64,000 nt of DNA from an uncultured Erythrobacter sp. GTDB lineage: Bacteria > Pseudomonadota > Alphaproteobacteria > Sphingomonadales > Sphingomonadaceae. The notes below the pieces were generated by a model. The model made no database searches, was not told the origin of the DNA, and saw only the letters and a list, made by a program, of their open reading frames with translations. This document shows positions 29,501-37,592 of this stretch, piece after piece. The DNA lies in NCBI RefSeq assembly GCF_947497915.1, contig NZ_CANMIJ010000002.1, forward strand, positions 1-64,000. Direction: 5' to 3'. The position numbers and the translations under genes were made by a program. How positions within the stretch are numbered: the first letter of the stretch is position 1; each line of letters starts with the position of its first letter.

Positions 29501-29708
29501 TACGCTTTTCGTTGATCGACCCCTGAATGGTGCCGCGAATACCGGTGACAACGATGTCACCCTCTTCTTCGGCGACTTCGACAGGCTGCTCATTCTCTGC
29601 CGCGTCCTGCGCCAGAGCCGGGGCACCTACAAAGGCAGCCCCTGCAAGCAAAGTTGAAACCAAAGACACACGCGCAGACGCCCCACAATTGGCATTACGA
29701 AAAGCCAT
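26547..29708 (-). CDS. TonB-dependent receptor, probable alginate/oligouronate uptake
   Basis: 1053 aa from ATG 29706-29708 (ribosome site GAGGGAGGGG). Signal peptide ending near 'GAPALAQ', plug domain about 55-180 ('IVVTGIRGTIQGSINEKRNS...IGDLPALSIGEALETLTGAG', 'EISIRGLGPFLSSTVINGR') and a 22-strand-type barrel ending in Phe (GVRVKF). The long loops and 'VVTGIRGSL'-like TonB-Xanth-Caul features are typical of polysaccharide receptors in Caulobacterales and Sphingomonadales. Divergent from the second receptor, with operator-like sites between. Confidence 0.9.
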   Translation of the reverse strand: MAFRNANCGASARVSLVSTLLAGAAFVGAPALAQDAAENEQPVEVAEEEGDIVVTGIRGTIQGSINEKRNSVEVFDALSANEIGDLPALSIGEALETLTGAGSHREQGGATEISIRGLGPFLSSTVINGRVATNGSGDRSVNFSQFPSELFDKVGIYKTQAASYIEGGVAGQIVLETIKPVDYGKRRLQGDFKLNINPDNLDIDPDQRFQKFGYRATGSYVDQFQVGDGEFGIAIGYQRNETTNPEQEANVSNTIRACVIDPSTTSDGVFDDGNCDTSSSTIAGLRDGSVDLPFVIARNSYALRSNITGDTRDAVFGAIQYKPSPNVDINADFQYSKRLFREQRSDLNFAEGRRIDGPGDPNRIPGVELSFTESGALRSFTNEQRIEAVSEYLERDEEYYGGGLSLEAQVSDRLTISLDASYSETRRVEEAVQIRFRTEDGESIFGNTDSDGNPFFPDAFESDQTPNAGRTNGTDDRIETAVLIQQNGAEGLNFITQNFDVTDYTLFANDPRLRADLEQDRFNSVWAFRGDLDYEMDGFVSSIMGGARYQELIYRDVPGAQRGLSRFENTYNDTDGSGALFVANQECRTSFPETGFMDSIRGGNALITNVDLAGNVLSSSNTFATFDALCIARVLEREDPSGLSFDEDGLPIYPTNEFDSIDNTDVEETSWAAYAQANFDGDIGSLPIRGNLGVRVVGTNITTRGFRSDLFVTITPADPTDPNASDEFTVDQDTSTLVTNVTRGSYTEVLPSLNLVAEFQPDLLGRVGIYRSLSRPDPSDLGNGRTFVTNNDEFTSAEQALNGGIDSVNATGNPATDPLLSWNVDVGLEWYPNEDTILAFNAYYKSFNGGFETAAVTETFSIEGNLIDLPVLTINTTDETSTIYGIEITAAHRFSYLPAPFDGLGFKLSYNYADSDFEFEDDSLGAITSVDVNNVQTTTNGLIPPSNLFGFSEHVFSGQVYYEIGDFDFQGVYKFRSNYFQQFVSTPGRVRYVDDVGVFEARMSYELSPNIRFSVEGINLFNEPRTNFRGAPDDFGAIQVYGPRYFAGVRVKF

Positions 29709-29780
29709 ATTCCCCTCCCTCAAGGTATGTTTGTGGCCGCAAGGAGTAGTGATCGCACAATCATTGTCAACCTATCTGTC

Positions 29781-29791
29781 ATACCAATTTG
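29781..29791 (-). promoter_or_regulatory. Operator-like 11-mer upstream of the (-) TonB receptor
   Basis: ATACCAATTTG on the plus strand, the exact reverse complement of the core at 25648-25658. It lies 73 bases upstream of the receptor start at 29708. Likely bound by the GntR-type regulator at 25679-26419. Confidence 0.6.
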
Positions 29792-29973
29792 TCATATCTC
29801 AATTGCCACACAACAACGCGAACGATACCTGTCTCGCTCATTGGCGACCCGCCAGCGCAACCGAACTTGTGCAAAATTGCCACACAGAACCGCCAACAAT
29901 CAGACCTCTCCCTTGATGAACCTCGACTATTGCAGCCTTAAGTGTATGTTTTTCATACCTATGTAGCGGTATA

Positions 29974-29984
29974 CAAATTGGTAT
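29974..29984 (+). promoter_or_regulatory. Operator-like 11-mer upstream of the (+) TonB receptor
   Basis: CAAATTGGTAT, third exact copy of the core, within gtatacAAATTGGTATgc, 101 bases upstream of the receptor start at 30086. The left arm is less palindromic than at 25644. Confidence 0.6.
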
Positions 29985-30085
29985 GCTATTTAGCAATAAT
30001 AGGACTGCCGATATGGTTGACAGCGTAATCTTCCTGCGTATGCTCGCGGCATAAAGATATAAATATCACTGTGAGGGGAATACCA

Positions 30086-33000
30086 ATGAAGAGTTTGACC
30101 GGGGGCGTGAGCCTGTCCGCTAAGAAAGCCCGCATTCTTGCCGGGTTGATGGCTGGTTCGGCCATCGCGTTCGCACCTGGGGCGGCGTTCGCTCAAGACA
30201 GCGAATCGACAATCGAAGTCGCCGACGGTGACGATGGCTCCGAAATTATTGTCAGCGGCATCCGTAGTTCGCTCGCAAGCGCGCTGAACGAACAGCGCAA
30301 CGCAGACAGCATTGTTGAAGTCATTCAGGCGGAAGACATTGGTAAGCTACCTGACCAAAACCTTGCAGAGGTTCTTGAGAACGTCACCGGTGTCCAGATT
30401 ACACGTACTGCCGGTGTCGGCACTGGCGTCCAGATCCGCGGTACCAATGATAACCAGGTTCTGATCAACGGCGTTAAAACAGTCGCAGCGGGTACAGGCC
30501 GCGGCGGCATCAGCTTTGAAGACATCAACCCTGCGATCATCGGATCGGTCGAAGTTATCAAAGCGCCGACGGCGGACACAATCGAAGGTTCTGTCGGTGG
30601 TACAGTCAACCTGCGCACCATCCGCCCACTCGACATCACTGATCGCATTCTTTCAGTCCGCGCTCAGGGCGAATACAGCGAACTCTCAGACAGCATCACC
30701 CCGCGTATCTCGGGCAGCTTCGGCGATGTTTGGCAAGTTGGTGATGGTGAACTCGGCATCGTGCTGAGTGCAAGTTATTCAGAACAGGAAGCTACCTCGT
30801 TCCGTCCGCGTGTTGACCGTGACAATCTCGTTGCCGCTGGCAGCGCTGTCACCGCAGCGGGCGCTCCGGGACCGGCTTTCGATTACCTGGGTATTCAGTT
30901 CCTCAACCAGGAACTCGAAAACTTCGAATACGAAACGATCAACTTCGCCGGCTCGATCGAATATGCGCCAAGCGACAACCTGAAGCTCTACTTCGATACG
31001 ATCTACAACGATCAAACACGGACGCAGGACAGCTCACGCATTCAGGCATCCGGCGTTAGCGCACTGCGTTTCAACAACGTGCCAAGCCAATTCGAAACAG
31101 TGAACTTCGGTTCACTCGACGGCGTTGACCTTGGCAGCATCGAGGCATCGCTCGTCGGCGCAATCACGCCAAATCTGGCCCGCGATGATGATGATCCAAA
31201 CCTGCGCTTCTCAAGCGACACTGGCGCACGTGTGACAACCAGCGAACTCTACCGCCTTGGTACCGAGTTTGAAACTGGCCGGTTCTCCGCCCGTCTCGAA
31301 GCGTCGCGTTCGACATCGGATTCGAGCAACCCGAACTTGAGCACCACGCTCAACTTCATCAACCCGAACCCGCTGACGCCTTTGGACGGATCGAGCAACG
31401 ATAACAGCGTTCCATTCCGTTACGATCTGTCCGGCGGCTCGCTGACATTCGGTGTTGATTTCGATTCCCCGTTTGCACCAACGGTTGCCGATCTAACCGA
31501 TCTTAGCGGCGCCAACGTGGTGCTGGATGCGGTTACAAACAGCAACAATCGCACACAGAACGAAGAGACCGCATTCCGCATCGACACCACGCTCGATCTG
31601 GAAGACCTCACTCCGTTCTTCACATCGTTCGATCTGGGTTATCGTTACAACGATTCATCGACACAATTCGACCAGCTCCGCTCCACCTTCGGGACCGGCG
31701 CGATTGCAAACAGCCCGAGCGGTACGCTGTTCGCAGATCTGCTGGTAACTGGCCCAAGCAACTTTGGTGATGCTGATGGCCGCGAACTGGCGTTCCGGAA
31801 CTTCCTGCTCATCGATCCGGATCGTTCGTTCTCTGATCGTGATGCAGTGTTCGCACAGCTTCAGGCAGCGCTTGATTCCACCCCAGGTGGTCAGGCACGT
31901 ATCGCTGGCGGTGGCCGTCTGCTTTCTGATCTTGATCCGAACGCGTCCGGCAACCTCTCAGGTTCGTTCCGCATCGAAGAGAAGACCAGCGCCGTTTACG
32001 GTCAGCTGAACTTCGAAACAGGTCCGATCCGAGGCAATATCGGCCTTCGTTGGGTCAGCTCAGAAATCGACTCCTTCGGTAACACTGTTGCCAACGGTGT
32101 TGTGTCTCCGATCACTTCGCGCGGCAGCTATGATGAGTGGCTTCCACGTGTTAACTTGATCGCAGACATCACTGATGATCTGGTTTTCCGCGCAAGCTAT
32201 ACCGAAGACATCAACCGTCCGGACTTCGACGATCTGTCACTTTCTGTGACATTCCCGACCGGTCCGAACAACGCTGTTGAGCTCGGCAACCCGAACCTCG
32301 CCCCGGAAACTGTGCAATCTTACGATGCTTCTTTGGCATGGTATTTCGCACCGTCTTCGCTGATCAGCGTCGGTTTCTTCCACAAGGATCGTACGAACCT
32401 GTTCGTGACCCAAGTTGAAGACGCTGTCGAAGATGCCAACGGCTTCCGCGACATCACTGCACCATGTGAAGGTGGTGGTATCTTTAACCCGGTTCCGGAT
32501 CGCAACGTCCTGTCGCCGACAATCGGCAACGGCCTGTGCGTGCCGCTGCAAACGATCATCAATGACACGGCAACGACAACTCAAACCGGTATCGAAGTCG
32601 CATTCCAGTATGATCTTTCGCAGTTCGAAGACGTTCTGGGCTTTGCATCGGGCTTTGGTGTGATCGCCAACTACACCTACCAAGAATTTGGTGGCGGTCA
32701 GGCGACCAACAGCAACTCGGGCCGCGGCGAAGATATCTTCCAAGCGATCAATCCCGGTATCGCGGTCCCTGTGACTGCGGTTCAGGGTCTGCTCGACTTC
32801 TCTGAGAATGCGTACAACGCGACGCTTTATTACGAGAAGTACGGCCTGTCGGCTCGTGCACGTTACACATGGCGTGATGCCTTCCGTACGCTGGACACAG
32901 CTGGCGGCGCATCGCTCAACTCGACCCTCGGCTTCCCGACTGTGACGGAAGCTCGCGGCCAGTTGAACGCAAGTGTCACTTACGATGTTACCGAGTGGCT

Positions 33001-33133
33001 GAACATCGGCGCAGAGGGTGTAAACCTGACGAAATCCGACATCACGCAGCGCTGTGTGAACTCGGGCGCGCTGCTCTGCTTCCAAGGTCTGCCGGATCGC
33101 CGGATCACCTTCGGTGCGACTGTGCGCTTCTAA
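30086..33133 (+). CDS. TonB-dependent receptor, probable alginate/oligouronate uptake (second)
   Basis: 1015 aa from ATG 30086 (ribosome site GAGGGGAATACCA). Signal peptide to about 'GAAFAQ', plug domain ('IIVSGIRSSLASALNEQRNADSIVEVIQAEDIGKLPDQNLAEVLENVTGVQITR', a hallmark of the TonB-Xanth-Caul receptors), and a barrel ending in Phe (FGATVRF). The barrel has two Cys pairs in late loops (CEGGG..., CVNSGALLC). It differs from its divergent neighbour, so the pair may take up different polymer sizes. The rightmost gene of the alginate regulon, closed by a strong terminator. Confidence 0.9.
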   Translation: MKSLTGGVSLSAKKARILAGLMAGSAIAFAPGAAFAQDSESTIEVADGDDGSEIIVSGIRSSLASALNEQRNADSIVEVIQAEDIGKLPDQNLAEVLENVTGVQITRTAGVGTGVQIRGTNDNQVLINGVKTVAAGTGRGGISFEDINPAIIGSVEVIKAPTADTIEGSVGGTVNLRTIRPLDITDRILSVRAQGEYSELSDSITPRISGSFGDVWQVGDGELGIVLSASYSEQEATSFRPRVDRDNLVAAGSAVTAAGAPGPAFDYLGIQFLNQELENFEYETINFAGSIEYAPSDNLKLYFDTIYNDQTRTQDSSRIQASGVSALRFNNVPSQFETVNFGSLDGVDLGSIEASLVGAITPNLARDDDDPNLRFSSDTGARVTTSELYRLGTEFETGRFSARLEASRSTSDSSNPNLSTTLNFINPNPLTPLDGSSNDNSVPFRYDLSGGSLTFGVDFDSPFAPTVADLTDLSGANVVLDAVTNSNNRTQNEETAFRIDTTLDLEDLTPFFTSFDLGYRYNDSSTQFDQLRSTFGTGAIANSPSGTLFADLLVTGPSNFGDADGRELAFRNFLLIDPDRSFSDRDAVFAQLQAALDSTPGGQARIAGGGRLLSDLDPNASGNLSGSFRIEEKTSAVYGQLNFETGPIRGNIGLRWVSSEIDSFGNTVANGVVSPITSRGSYDEWLPRVNLIADITDDLVFRASYTEDINRPDFDDLSLSVTFPTGPNNAVELGNPNLAPETVQSYDASLAWYFAPSSLISVGFFHKDRTNLFVTQVEDAVEDANGFRDITAPCEGGGIFNPVPDRNVLSPTIGNGLCVPLQTIINDTATTTQTGIEVAFQYDLSQFEDVLGFASGFGVIANYTYQEFGGGQATNSNSGRGEDIFQAINPGIAVPVTAVQGLLDFSENAYNATLYYEKYGLSARARYTWRDAFRTLDTAGGASLNSTLGFPTVTEARGQLNASVTYDVTEWLNIGAEGVNLTKSDITQRCVNSGALLCFQGLPDRRITFGATVRF

Positions 33134-33176
33134 ACGCAGCACAATCATAAGCCTAAGACTGACGAAAGTCGGTTTG

Positions 33177-33219
33177 CGAGGCGCCGCCAAACTCTCCTGG
33201 CGGCGCCTCGTTTGGTTTT
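33177..33219 (+). terminator. Rho-independent terminator after the TonB receptor
   Basis: Perfect 13-bp stem CGAGGCGCCGCCA / TGGCGGCGCCTCG (33177-33189 with 33198-33210) with an eight-base loop, followed by TTTGGTTTT. It ends the receptor transcript 44 bases after its stop. Confidence 0.92.
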
Positions 33220-33353
33220 GTGGTTGCGGTGATCGCAAATGTCCCGAACTCGGAGATCGCTGCTTCTATAGTACAACCATTGAAGCCCTGATCTTCGATT
33301 CGTGCGACCCAATTGCGTCATCTGGGATCGAAGCCATTGTGATCAGGACCGGA

Positions 33354-34217
33354 TCAGGGGCAAGGCTGCCCGCTCCATTGGCCAGCGCGTTCGCCGCGTG
33401 CGCACATAAACTGGTACCAATGCCTTCCGATCCGCCATTCGCCGGTCGCCGGATCCTGTTTCACAGCTGCAAAAGTGCGTTTGCCTGAGACGCTGTCATC
33501 AAGGTAGCCGTGTTCCTCAATCTGGATCGCCATGAAATAGGGGATTGGCGGTTTTGGGAAGCCCCCAAACTGCCACTTGGCTTTCGAGATCGAAATCTGG
33601 GCGCTGGGCCGTCCTTGCATGCTTTCAGGGTGGTTGCCGAGCAGCGCCGCTGCGGCCTCTGCCGGTGTGGAGTAGGCGTTAGTGTAGAGCGCGTTTGAAG
33701 GTTCATCTTTAGACCGCCCGATCCAGTCCTTGAAAGAAGCAGGGCGATATGATGCGATCGCCTCCGGCCTGCGCAGCTGAACCTGTCCGTTCCCTGCAAA
33801 GCAATCTTTGACTGCACGCATTCCGAACTGCGTATCGCTTGCATCGAGGATGCCGCGATATTCGCCATTGACCACCACGGAATAGCGGCGCGGGCCAGCC
33901 GCTTCGGCGTCCTGCTCGATAGTGCGCGAACCCATGCAATCGGCAGTTCCAATTCTTTGTTCGCGCGTCGGTTTGAAAGCTCCGTCAACGGCAATCACCG
34001 CACGTTCTGCGTCGACCTCAATCGAAAAAGCGCCCTTATGTTGCGGCGAAGTCGGAAGGCATCCGCTCGAAATTTTAGCTTTAACCTTTCCAGCGCCCGC
34101 CGGCAGTTCGAGGCAGATCGTGCCAACCTTTGCTTGGGCTTGAGCGGACAAAACTACAGCCGAGAGGGCAAAGGCGGCTGCATGGCGCAGGCACTTGTTT
34201 GGGAAGCGAAGGCTCAT
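33354..34217 (-). CDS. Secreted hypothetical protein
   Basis: 287 aa with a clear signal peptide (about 1-29, cut after AQA). Cys residues are spread along the mature chain (ICLEL, GCLPT, DCMGS, DCFAG, MCARG, QPCP), suggesting several disulphides. The N-terminal part resembles a small beta domain ('FSIEVDAERAVIAVDG'); the C-terminal third has 'TFAAVKQDPATGEWRIGRHWYQFMC'. I do not recognise the family. Start after GGAGACATACA. Monocistronic and convergent with the receptor gene. Confidence 0.65.
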   Translation of the reverse strand: MSLRFPNKCLRHAAAFALSAVVLSAQAQAKVGTICLELPAGAGKVKAKISSGCLPTSPQHKGAFSIEVDAERAVIAVDGAFKPTREQRIGTADCMGSRTIEQDAEAAGPRRYSVVVNGEYRGILDASDTQFGMRAVKDCFAGNGQVQLRRPEAIASYRPASFKDWIGRSKDEPSNALYTNAYSTPAEAAAALLGNHPESMQGRPSAQISISKAKWQFGGFPKPPIPYFMAIQIEEHGYLDDSVSGKRTFAAVKQDPATGEWRIGRHWYQFMCARGERAGQWSGQPCP

Positions 34218-34412
34218 TGTATGTCTCCATCTCTAATCTCGATGCACCCTTTATATGCTTCCCGTAAAATCGCGCGATGGGGTGCAGCCCCCAACTGGCT
34301 TTTCGTTGTCTGAACACAATCATACGAGAGTTGGGGTATCGCCCCCATTCCGTGTCTGACCCGGTTAGGCGACAACATCCTCACATTCAGACGACCCGTG
34401 AGGAGACATTCA

Positions 34413-34949
34413 ATGACCTGCATTACTGCCAAACGTATTACATTTGCTGCTGCTGCTGCGCTTGCTTTGGGAAGCGCCGCCGCACCAGCATCGGCTCAAG
34501 TGCGCGCGCTTTTGCCGACGATTGATCAGGTTGCCCCGCTCGACCCGCTGCCGATTGATGGTGTTTGGGAAATTCGCGAGATCAATGAGCGGATCGTGAT
34601 TGAGCGCGGCCATGCCTATGCGGAGGATGGCTGGGTTCACATGATGCTGTTCCAAATTGAGCCGGAGCAGGTCGTAATCCAGAATATCCGCGAGCTCGCC
34701 GATGGCGACTTTATCGCGCAGGATTTGCCGCTGATGTCAGCGGTAAAACTCGAATGGATTGATGACGATACGCTGCGTGCTCGCACCGAAGCGCTGATCC
34801 CTGTGACCTATCACCTTGAACGTGTGTCTGGCGGCCCTCGATCTGATTGGGCCGATCGCGACGATGATGGGCGGGATGATCGAGACGGCGATGATTTCGA
34901 TCCGCCGCGATCAGACGATGATGACGACGATTACGTGTCACCGTGGTGA
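34413..34949 (+). CDS. Secreted hypothetical protein with acidic tail
   Basis: 178 aa from ATG 34413 (ribosome site GAGGAGACATTCA). Signal peptide about 1-29 (APASAQ). Small globular region about 45-140 ('PIDGVWEIREINERIVIERGHAYAEDGWVHMMLFQIEPEQVVIQNIRE'), possibly a lipocalin/DUF-like beta fold, then a tail of nearly only Asp, Arg and Gly (about 143-178), which could bind cations. Family not recognised. Precedes the Cys-repeat protein by 41 bases. Confidence 0.68.
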   Translation: MTCITAKRITFAAAAALALGSAAAPASAQVRALLPTIDQVAPLDPLPIDGVWEIREINERIVIERGHAYAEDGWVHMMLFQIEPEQVVIQNIRELADGDFIAQDLPLMSAVKLEWIDDDTLRARTEALIPVTYHLERVSGGPRSDWADRDDDGRDDRDGDDFDPPRSDDDDDDYVSPW

Positions 34950-34990
34950 CTCTGCCAAGATCCAAAGAAATACGAATAAAGGATAAGCCA

Positions 34991-36181
34991 ATGTTTAAAG
35001 CCATTACTCAAGCAACCGCTGTCATGAGTCTAGCCCTGGGAGCCACATTCATTGCCCCCGTCGAACGCGTCGAAGCACGAAGTTTTGGCGGCAATGATTG
35101 CGGCGGCCTGAACCAGAAAACCTGTATCAGCTTGAACCGAAACAAGCGCTGCGACGCGGGGCTGGTCGAGAAAAAGCAGAGCGGCCGCAACATCTGCGTG
35201 AAGCCGAGCGCGCCCGGCGATAAAACAGGAGGCTGCGGGGGTTTGAACGAAGTTACCTGCATCAGCCCAAACCCGGCACGGTGGTGCGATGACGGATTGA
35301 CGCAGGTGCGCCAAAAAGGGCGCAACATCTGTGTAGAAGATACGATGGGGGTCGATACAAGCAAAGGCTGCGGCGGCGAAGGCGAGAAAAGTTGCTGGAG
35401 TTTGCGCGCCAGCCAATGGTGTGATGCTGGCCTGATATACAAGCCTGGCGCATTGCCAGGAAAAGGTCGGTGCGAGGCTGCCGATCGGGACAATCTAATC
35501 CAGTATACCCGTGCGGTCGCCTCCCGGTTCAAGGCACTGGGCGATGACAACGAGATGACCAGACTGCGCAAGTGCCTAATTTCGCCAGGGCGGCTCATTC
35601 GACTCAAAGAACAAATGAGAGCTGAAAACAGCAACGGCACCAATTCAATTATTCGCGAATGCAATGTCGATATCGAGAAGTTGCAGAAAGCAGCAACCTA
35701 TGTCCTCGATACATCGGGAAGCTCATCAGCGCGCAATCTCGGTGCGCTTTCGCACACTTCATCGGATGATGGGGGCACCAACCTAGATGGGAAGTTGCGG
35801 CTCACAATCGAATATTCTGCGGGTGCGGCGGCCGGAAGCGCCGCAGCGGGTGGTACTATCGGCTATGCCATTCCCTTGCACAAGAAACCGCTCGGTTCGC
35901 GCTGGTACAAGCATAATGATGACTTTGACTTCGGTATTGATCTCGGGATCGGTGCCGACATTCTGATCGGAATTGGGTTTCCTGGCATCCCCAGCGGTGA
36001 CTTTGCAAAGGAGCGTGGGAAGTCGGGCGTCCTATCCGGGGCTCTTGCACTCAAACTTGGGTTGATGACCCGCGTTACCGAAGACGGCCGTCGGCCAATG
36101 TGGGCTATTTTCGGTGGCGGAGGACTTGGAGTAACTGCCGCCATGTACGACTACGAAAACGAGTTCATGAGGGACAAATAG
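34991..36181 (+). CDS. Secreted protein with three Cys-rich repeats
   Basis: 396 aa from ATG 34991. Signal peptide about 1-30. Three repeats of about 45 residues (about 35-165), each CGG...(K/T/S)C.(S)......(R/W)CD.GL, with four Cys per unit; then a helical region (about 170-270) and a Gly/Ala-rich C-terminal domain (about 285-396) with beta-hairpin and hydrophobic stretches ('SAGAAAGSAAAGGTIGYAIPL', 'GIGADILIGIGFPGIPSG') that could form a membrane-active or lipid-binding part. I do not recognise the architecture. The flanking genes also encode small secreted proteins. Confidence 0.65.
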   Translation: MFKAITQATAVMSLALGATFIAPVERVEARSFGGNDCGGLNQKTCISLNRNKRCDAGLVEKKQSGRNICVKPSAPGDKTGGCGGLNEVTCISPNPARWCDDGLTQVRQKGRNICVEDTMGVDTSKGCGGEGEKSCWSLRASQWCDAGLIYKPGALPGKGRCEAADRDNLIQYTRAVASRFKALGDDNEMTRLRKCLISPGRLIRLKEQMRAENSNGTNSIIRECNVDIEKLQKAATYVLDTSGSSSARNLGALSHTSSDDGGTNLDGKLRLTIEYSAGAAAGSAAAGGTIGYAIPLHKKPLGSRWYKHNDDFDFGIDLGIGADILIGIGFPGIPSGDFAKERGKSGVLSGALALKLGLMTRVTEDGRRPMWAIFGGGGLGVTAAMYDYENEFMRDK

Positions 36182-36292
36182 GTGAATGGCTGTGTTGGAG
36201 CTTATCACGCTGCACAGGTTCGACAAATGCCCCGGCACAGCCAATTCCTCAGCCAATTTTTCCAGTAACTCACTAAAGCCAAGGAAAATGCA

Positions 36293-36829
36293 ATGTTTCA
36301 CGCCCTTGAATCTTTGGCGATGATAGCGATGGCATCTGCCTCTGTCCCCCTCGCCCAAACCGCTCCAACGCTATGCAAGACAGATGAAACCAGCGTGTTT
36401 TACGGACAGGTCCGAGATGACTTTGGCCTCGATGTCGCGGTCTGCTTCTCGGGCGACAAGAATGATCATACCGTCACGGTGCGCTGGGAAGGTGAAGGCG
36501 GCGGCGCGGCGGTTTCTTGCCGATCTAGCGAATGCGACGGTCACATTGAGTATTCGCGCTACACCAGCCCGCATCTCACGATCCTTCAACTCGCCTGGCG
36601 TAAGGACGGCAGCATTCAGCGGGTCTACCAGACGCTTGAAAGAGCCGGCCCCGGCGAAGTCGCAACACACACGACCAGCCATTCTTGGGAAAGCGCTGGC
36701 GCGGCCAGTTCGGACGTGACCACATACAAAGTCGTTAGTGACGGCGAGCCCTTGCAGCTGATGCGCCTTGAAGGGGTTGTGCCGACGCGTGAGTGGGCCA
36801 CACCGCTCCTATCCAAAGCGCTGCAATGA
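36293..36829 (+). CDS. Secreted hypothetical protein
   Basis: 178 aa with a signal peptide (about 1-23). Four Cys in the mature chain (LCKTD, VCFSG, SCRSS, ECDGH). Mostly predicted beta ('HTVTVRWEGEGGGAAVSCR', 'LTILQLAWRKDGSIQRVYQTLER'). No family recognised. Convergent with the response-regulator gene. Confidence 0.6.
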   Translation: MFHALESLAMIAMASASVPLAQTAPTLCKTDETSVFYGQVRDDFGLDVAVCFSGDKNDHTVTVRWEGEGGGAAVSCRSSECDGHIEYSRYTSPHLTILQLAWRKDGSIQRVYQTLERAGPGEVATHTTSHSWESAGAASSDVTTYKVVSDGEPLQLMRLEGVVPTREWATPLLSKALQ

Positions 36830-36852
36830 GGCGGGAGGCTCCGGTATCGGCC

Positions 36853-37539
36853 TCAGCTCGCGTTGGGGTCGATCAGCCCTTCACGCAGGGCATAGGCAAT
36901 CAATTCGGCTGCGCTATGCGAACCTGTCTTGCCCATCACACTCGTGCGGTGGCGATCAACCGTCTTGATACTAATGCCAAGCGCATCGCCAATCTCTCGG
37001 TTTGTCCGTCCGGTGACGACCTGATTGAGAACCTGCCGTTCGCGATCAGTCAGCGGGGCCAGATCGGTTCCCTCTTGCAACATACGCGTGAAACGGCTGC
37101 AAACGATCCGGCCACCTTCGATTATGCGCGGGATGGCGCGGATGACTTCACCCATATCATCACCTTTGCAGAAGACCCCGTCGGCACCGATTTCGACCAG
37201 CTCGGCGATTTTGCCGCGGGCCTCGATACCTGTGAAGATGATGACCCGCGTTTCCGGCGACCAGCGCCGCGCTTCAAGCAGAACCTCGGTCCCTCCCGCA
37301 TGCGGCATTGTGACGTCGAGCATCAGAAGGCCCGGACGATGTTTGCGTACAGCAACAATGGCATCAATTCCATTCTCGGCCGCCTCGACGATCTCAATTT
37401 TGTGGCCCTGAAGCGCGTCTTCATCCTGCAACGCAGCGGTGAGGGCATCTCGAATGATCGCATGGTCATCTGCGATGACTGCGGTGCAGACTGTTCCGAA
37501 CCCCACATTGCGCCGCACTTCGAAAGCCCCCCAAGCCAT
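36853..37539 (-). CDS. LuxR-type response regulator
   Basis: 228 aa from ATG 37537-37539; the longer frame would overlap the divergent kinase start. Receiver domain (about 18-135) with acidic pocket 'ADDH', phospho-acceptor Asp75 ('LLMLDVTMP'), Thr and 'FCKGDD' Lys. C-terminal LuxR/NarL helix-turn-helix (about 160-222, 'LTDRERQVLNQVVTGRTNREIGDALGISIKTVDRHRTSVM'). Divergent from the kinase gene at 37593, its probable partner. Targets unknown; the neighbouring secreted proteins or the lasso module are candidates by position only. Confidence 0.85.
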   Translation of the reverse strand: MAWGAFEVRRNVGFGTVCTAVIADDHAIIRDALTAALQDEDALQGHKIEIVEAAENGIDAIVAVRKHRPGLLMLDVTMPHAGGTEVLLEARRWSPETRVIIFTGIEARGKIAELVEIGADGVFCKGDDMGEVIRAIPRIIEGGRIVCSRFTRMLQEGTDLAPLTDRERQVLNQVVTGRTNREIGDALGISIKTVDRHRTSVMGKTGSHSAAELIAYALREGLIDPNAS

Positions 37540-37592
37540 TCGCCTTTTGACGAATGCACCGTATACAATTGTATCGAGGGGGGAAGTGCGTT

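Larger units (their letters stand above)
29709..30085. promoter_or_regulatory. Divergent control region of the two TonB receptor genes
   Basis: 377 bp, AT-rich, with two copies of the 11-mer CAAATTGGTAT core, one in front of each receptor. No small gene is supported; plus ORFs at 29527-29966 are receptor shadows running into the gap. Promoter elements are expected here but I do not assign -35/-10 boxes. Confidence 0.6.

Noticed and set aside
32237..33238. 333-aa minus ORF
   Set aside because: Antisense to the second TonB receptor; composition rich in Arg and Cys typical of a shadow frame.
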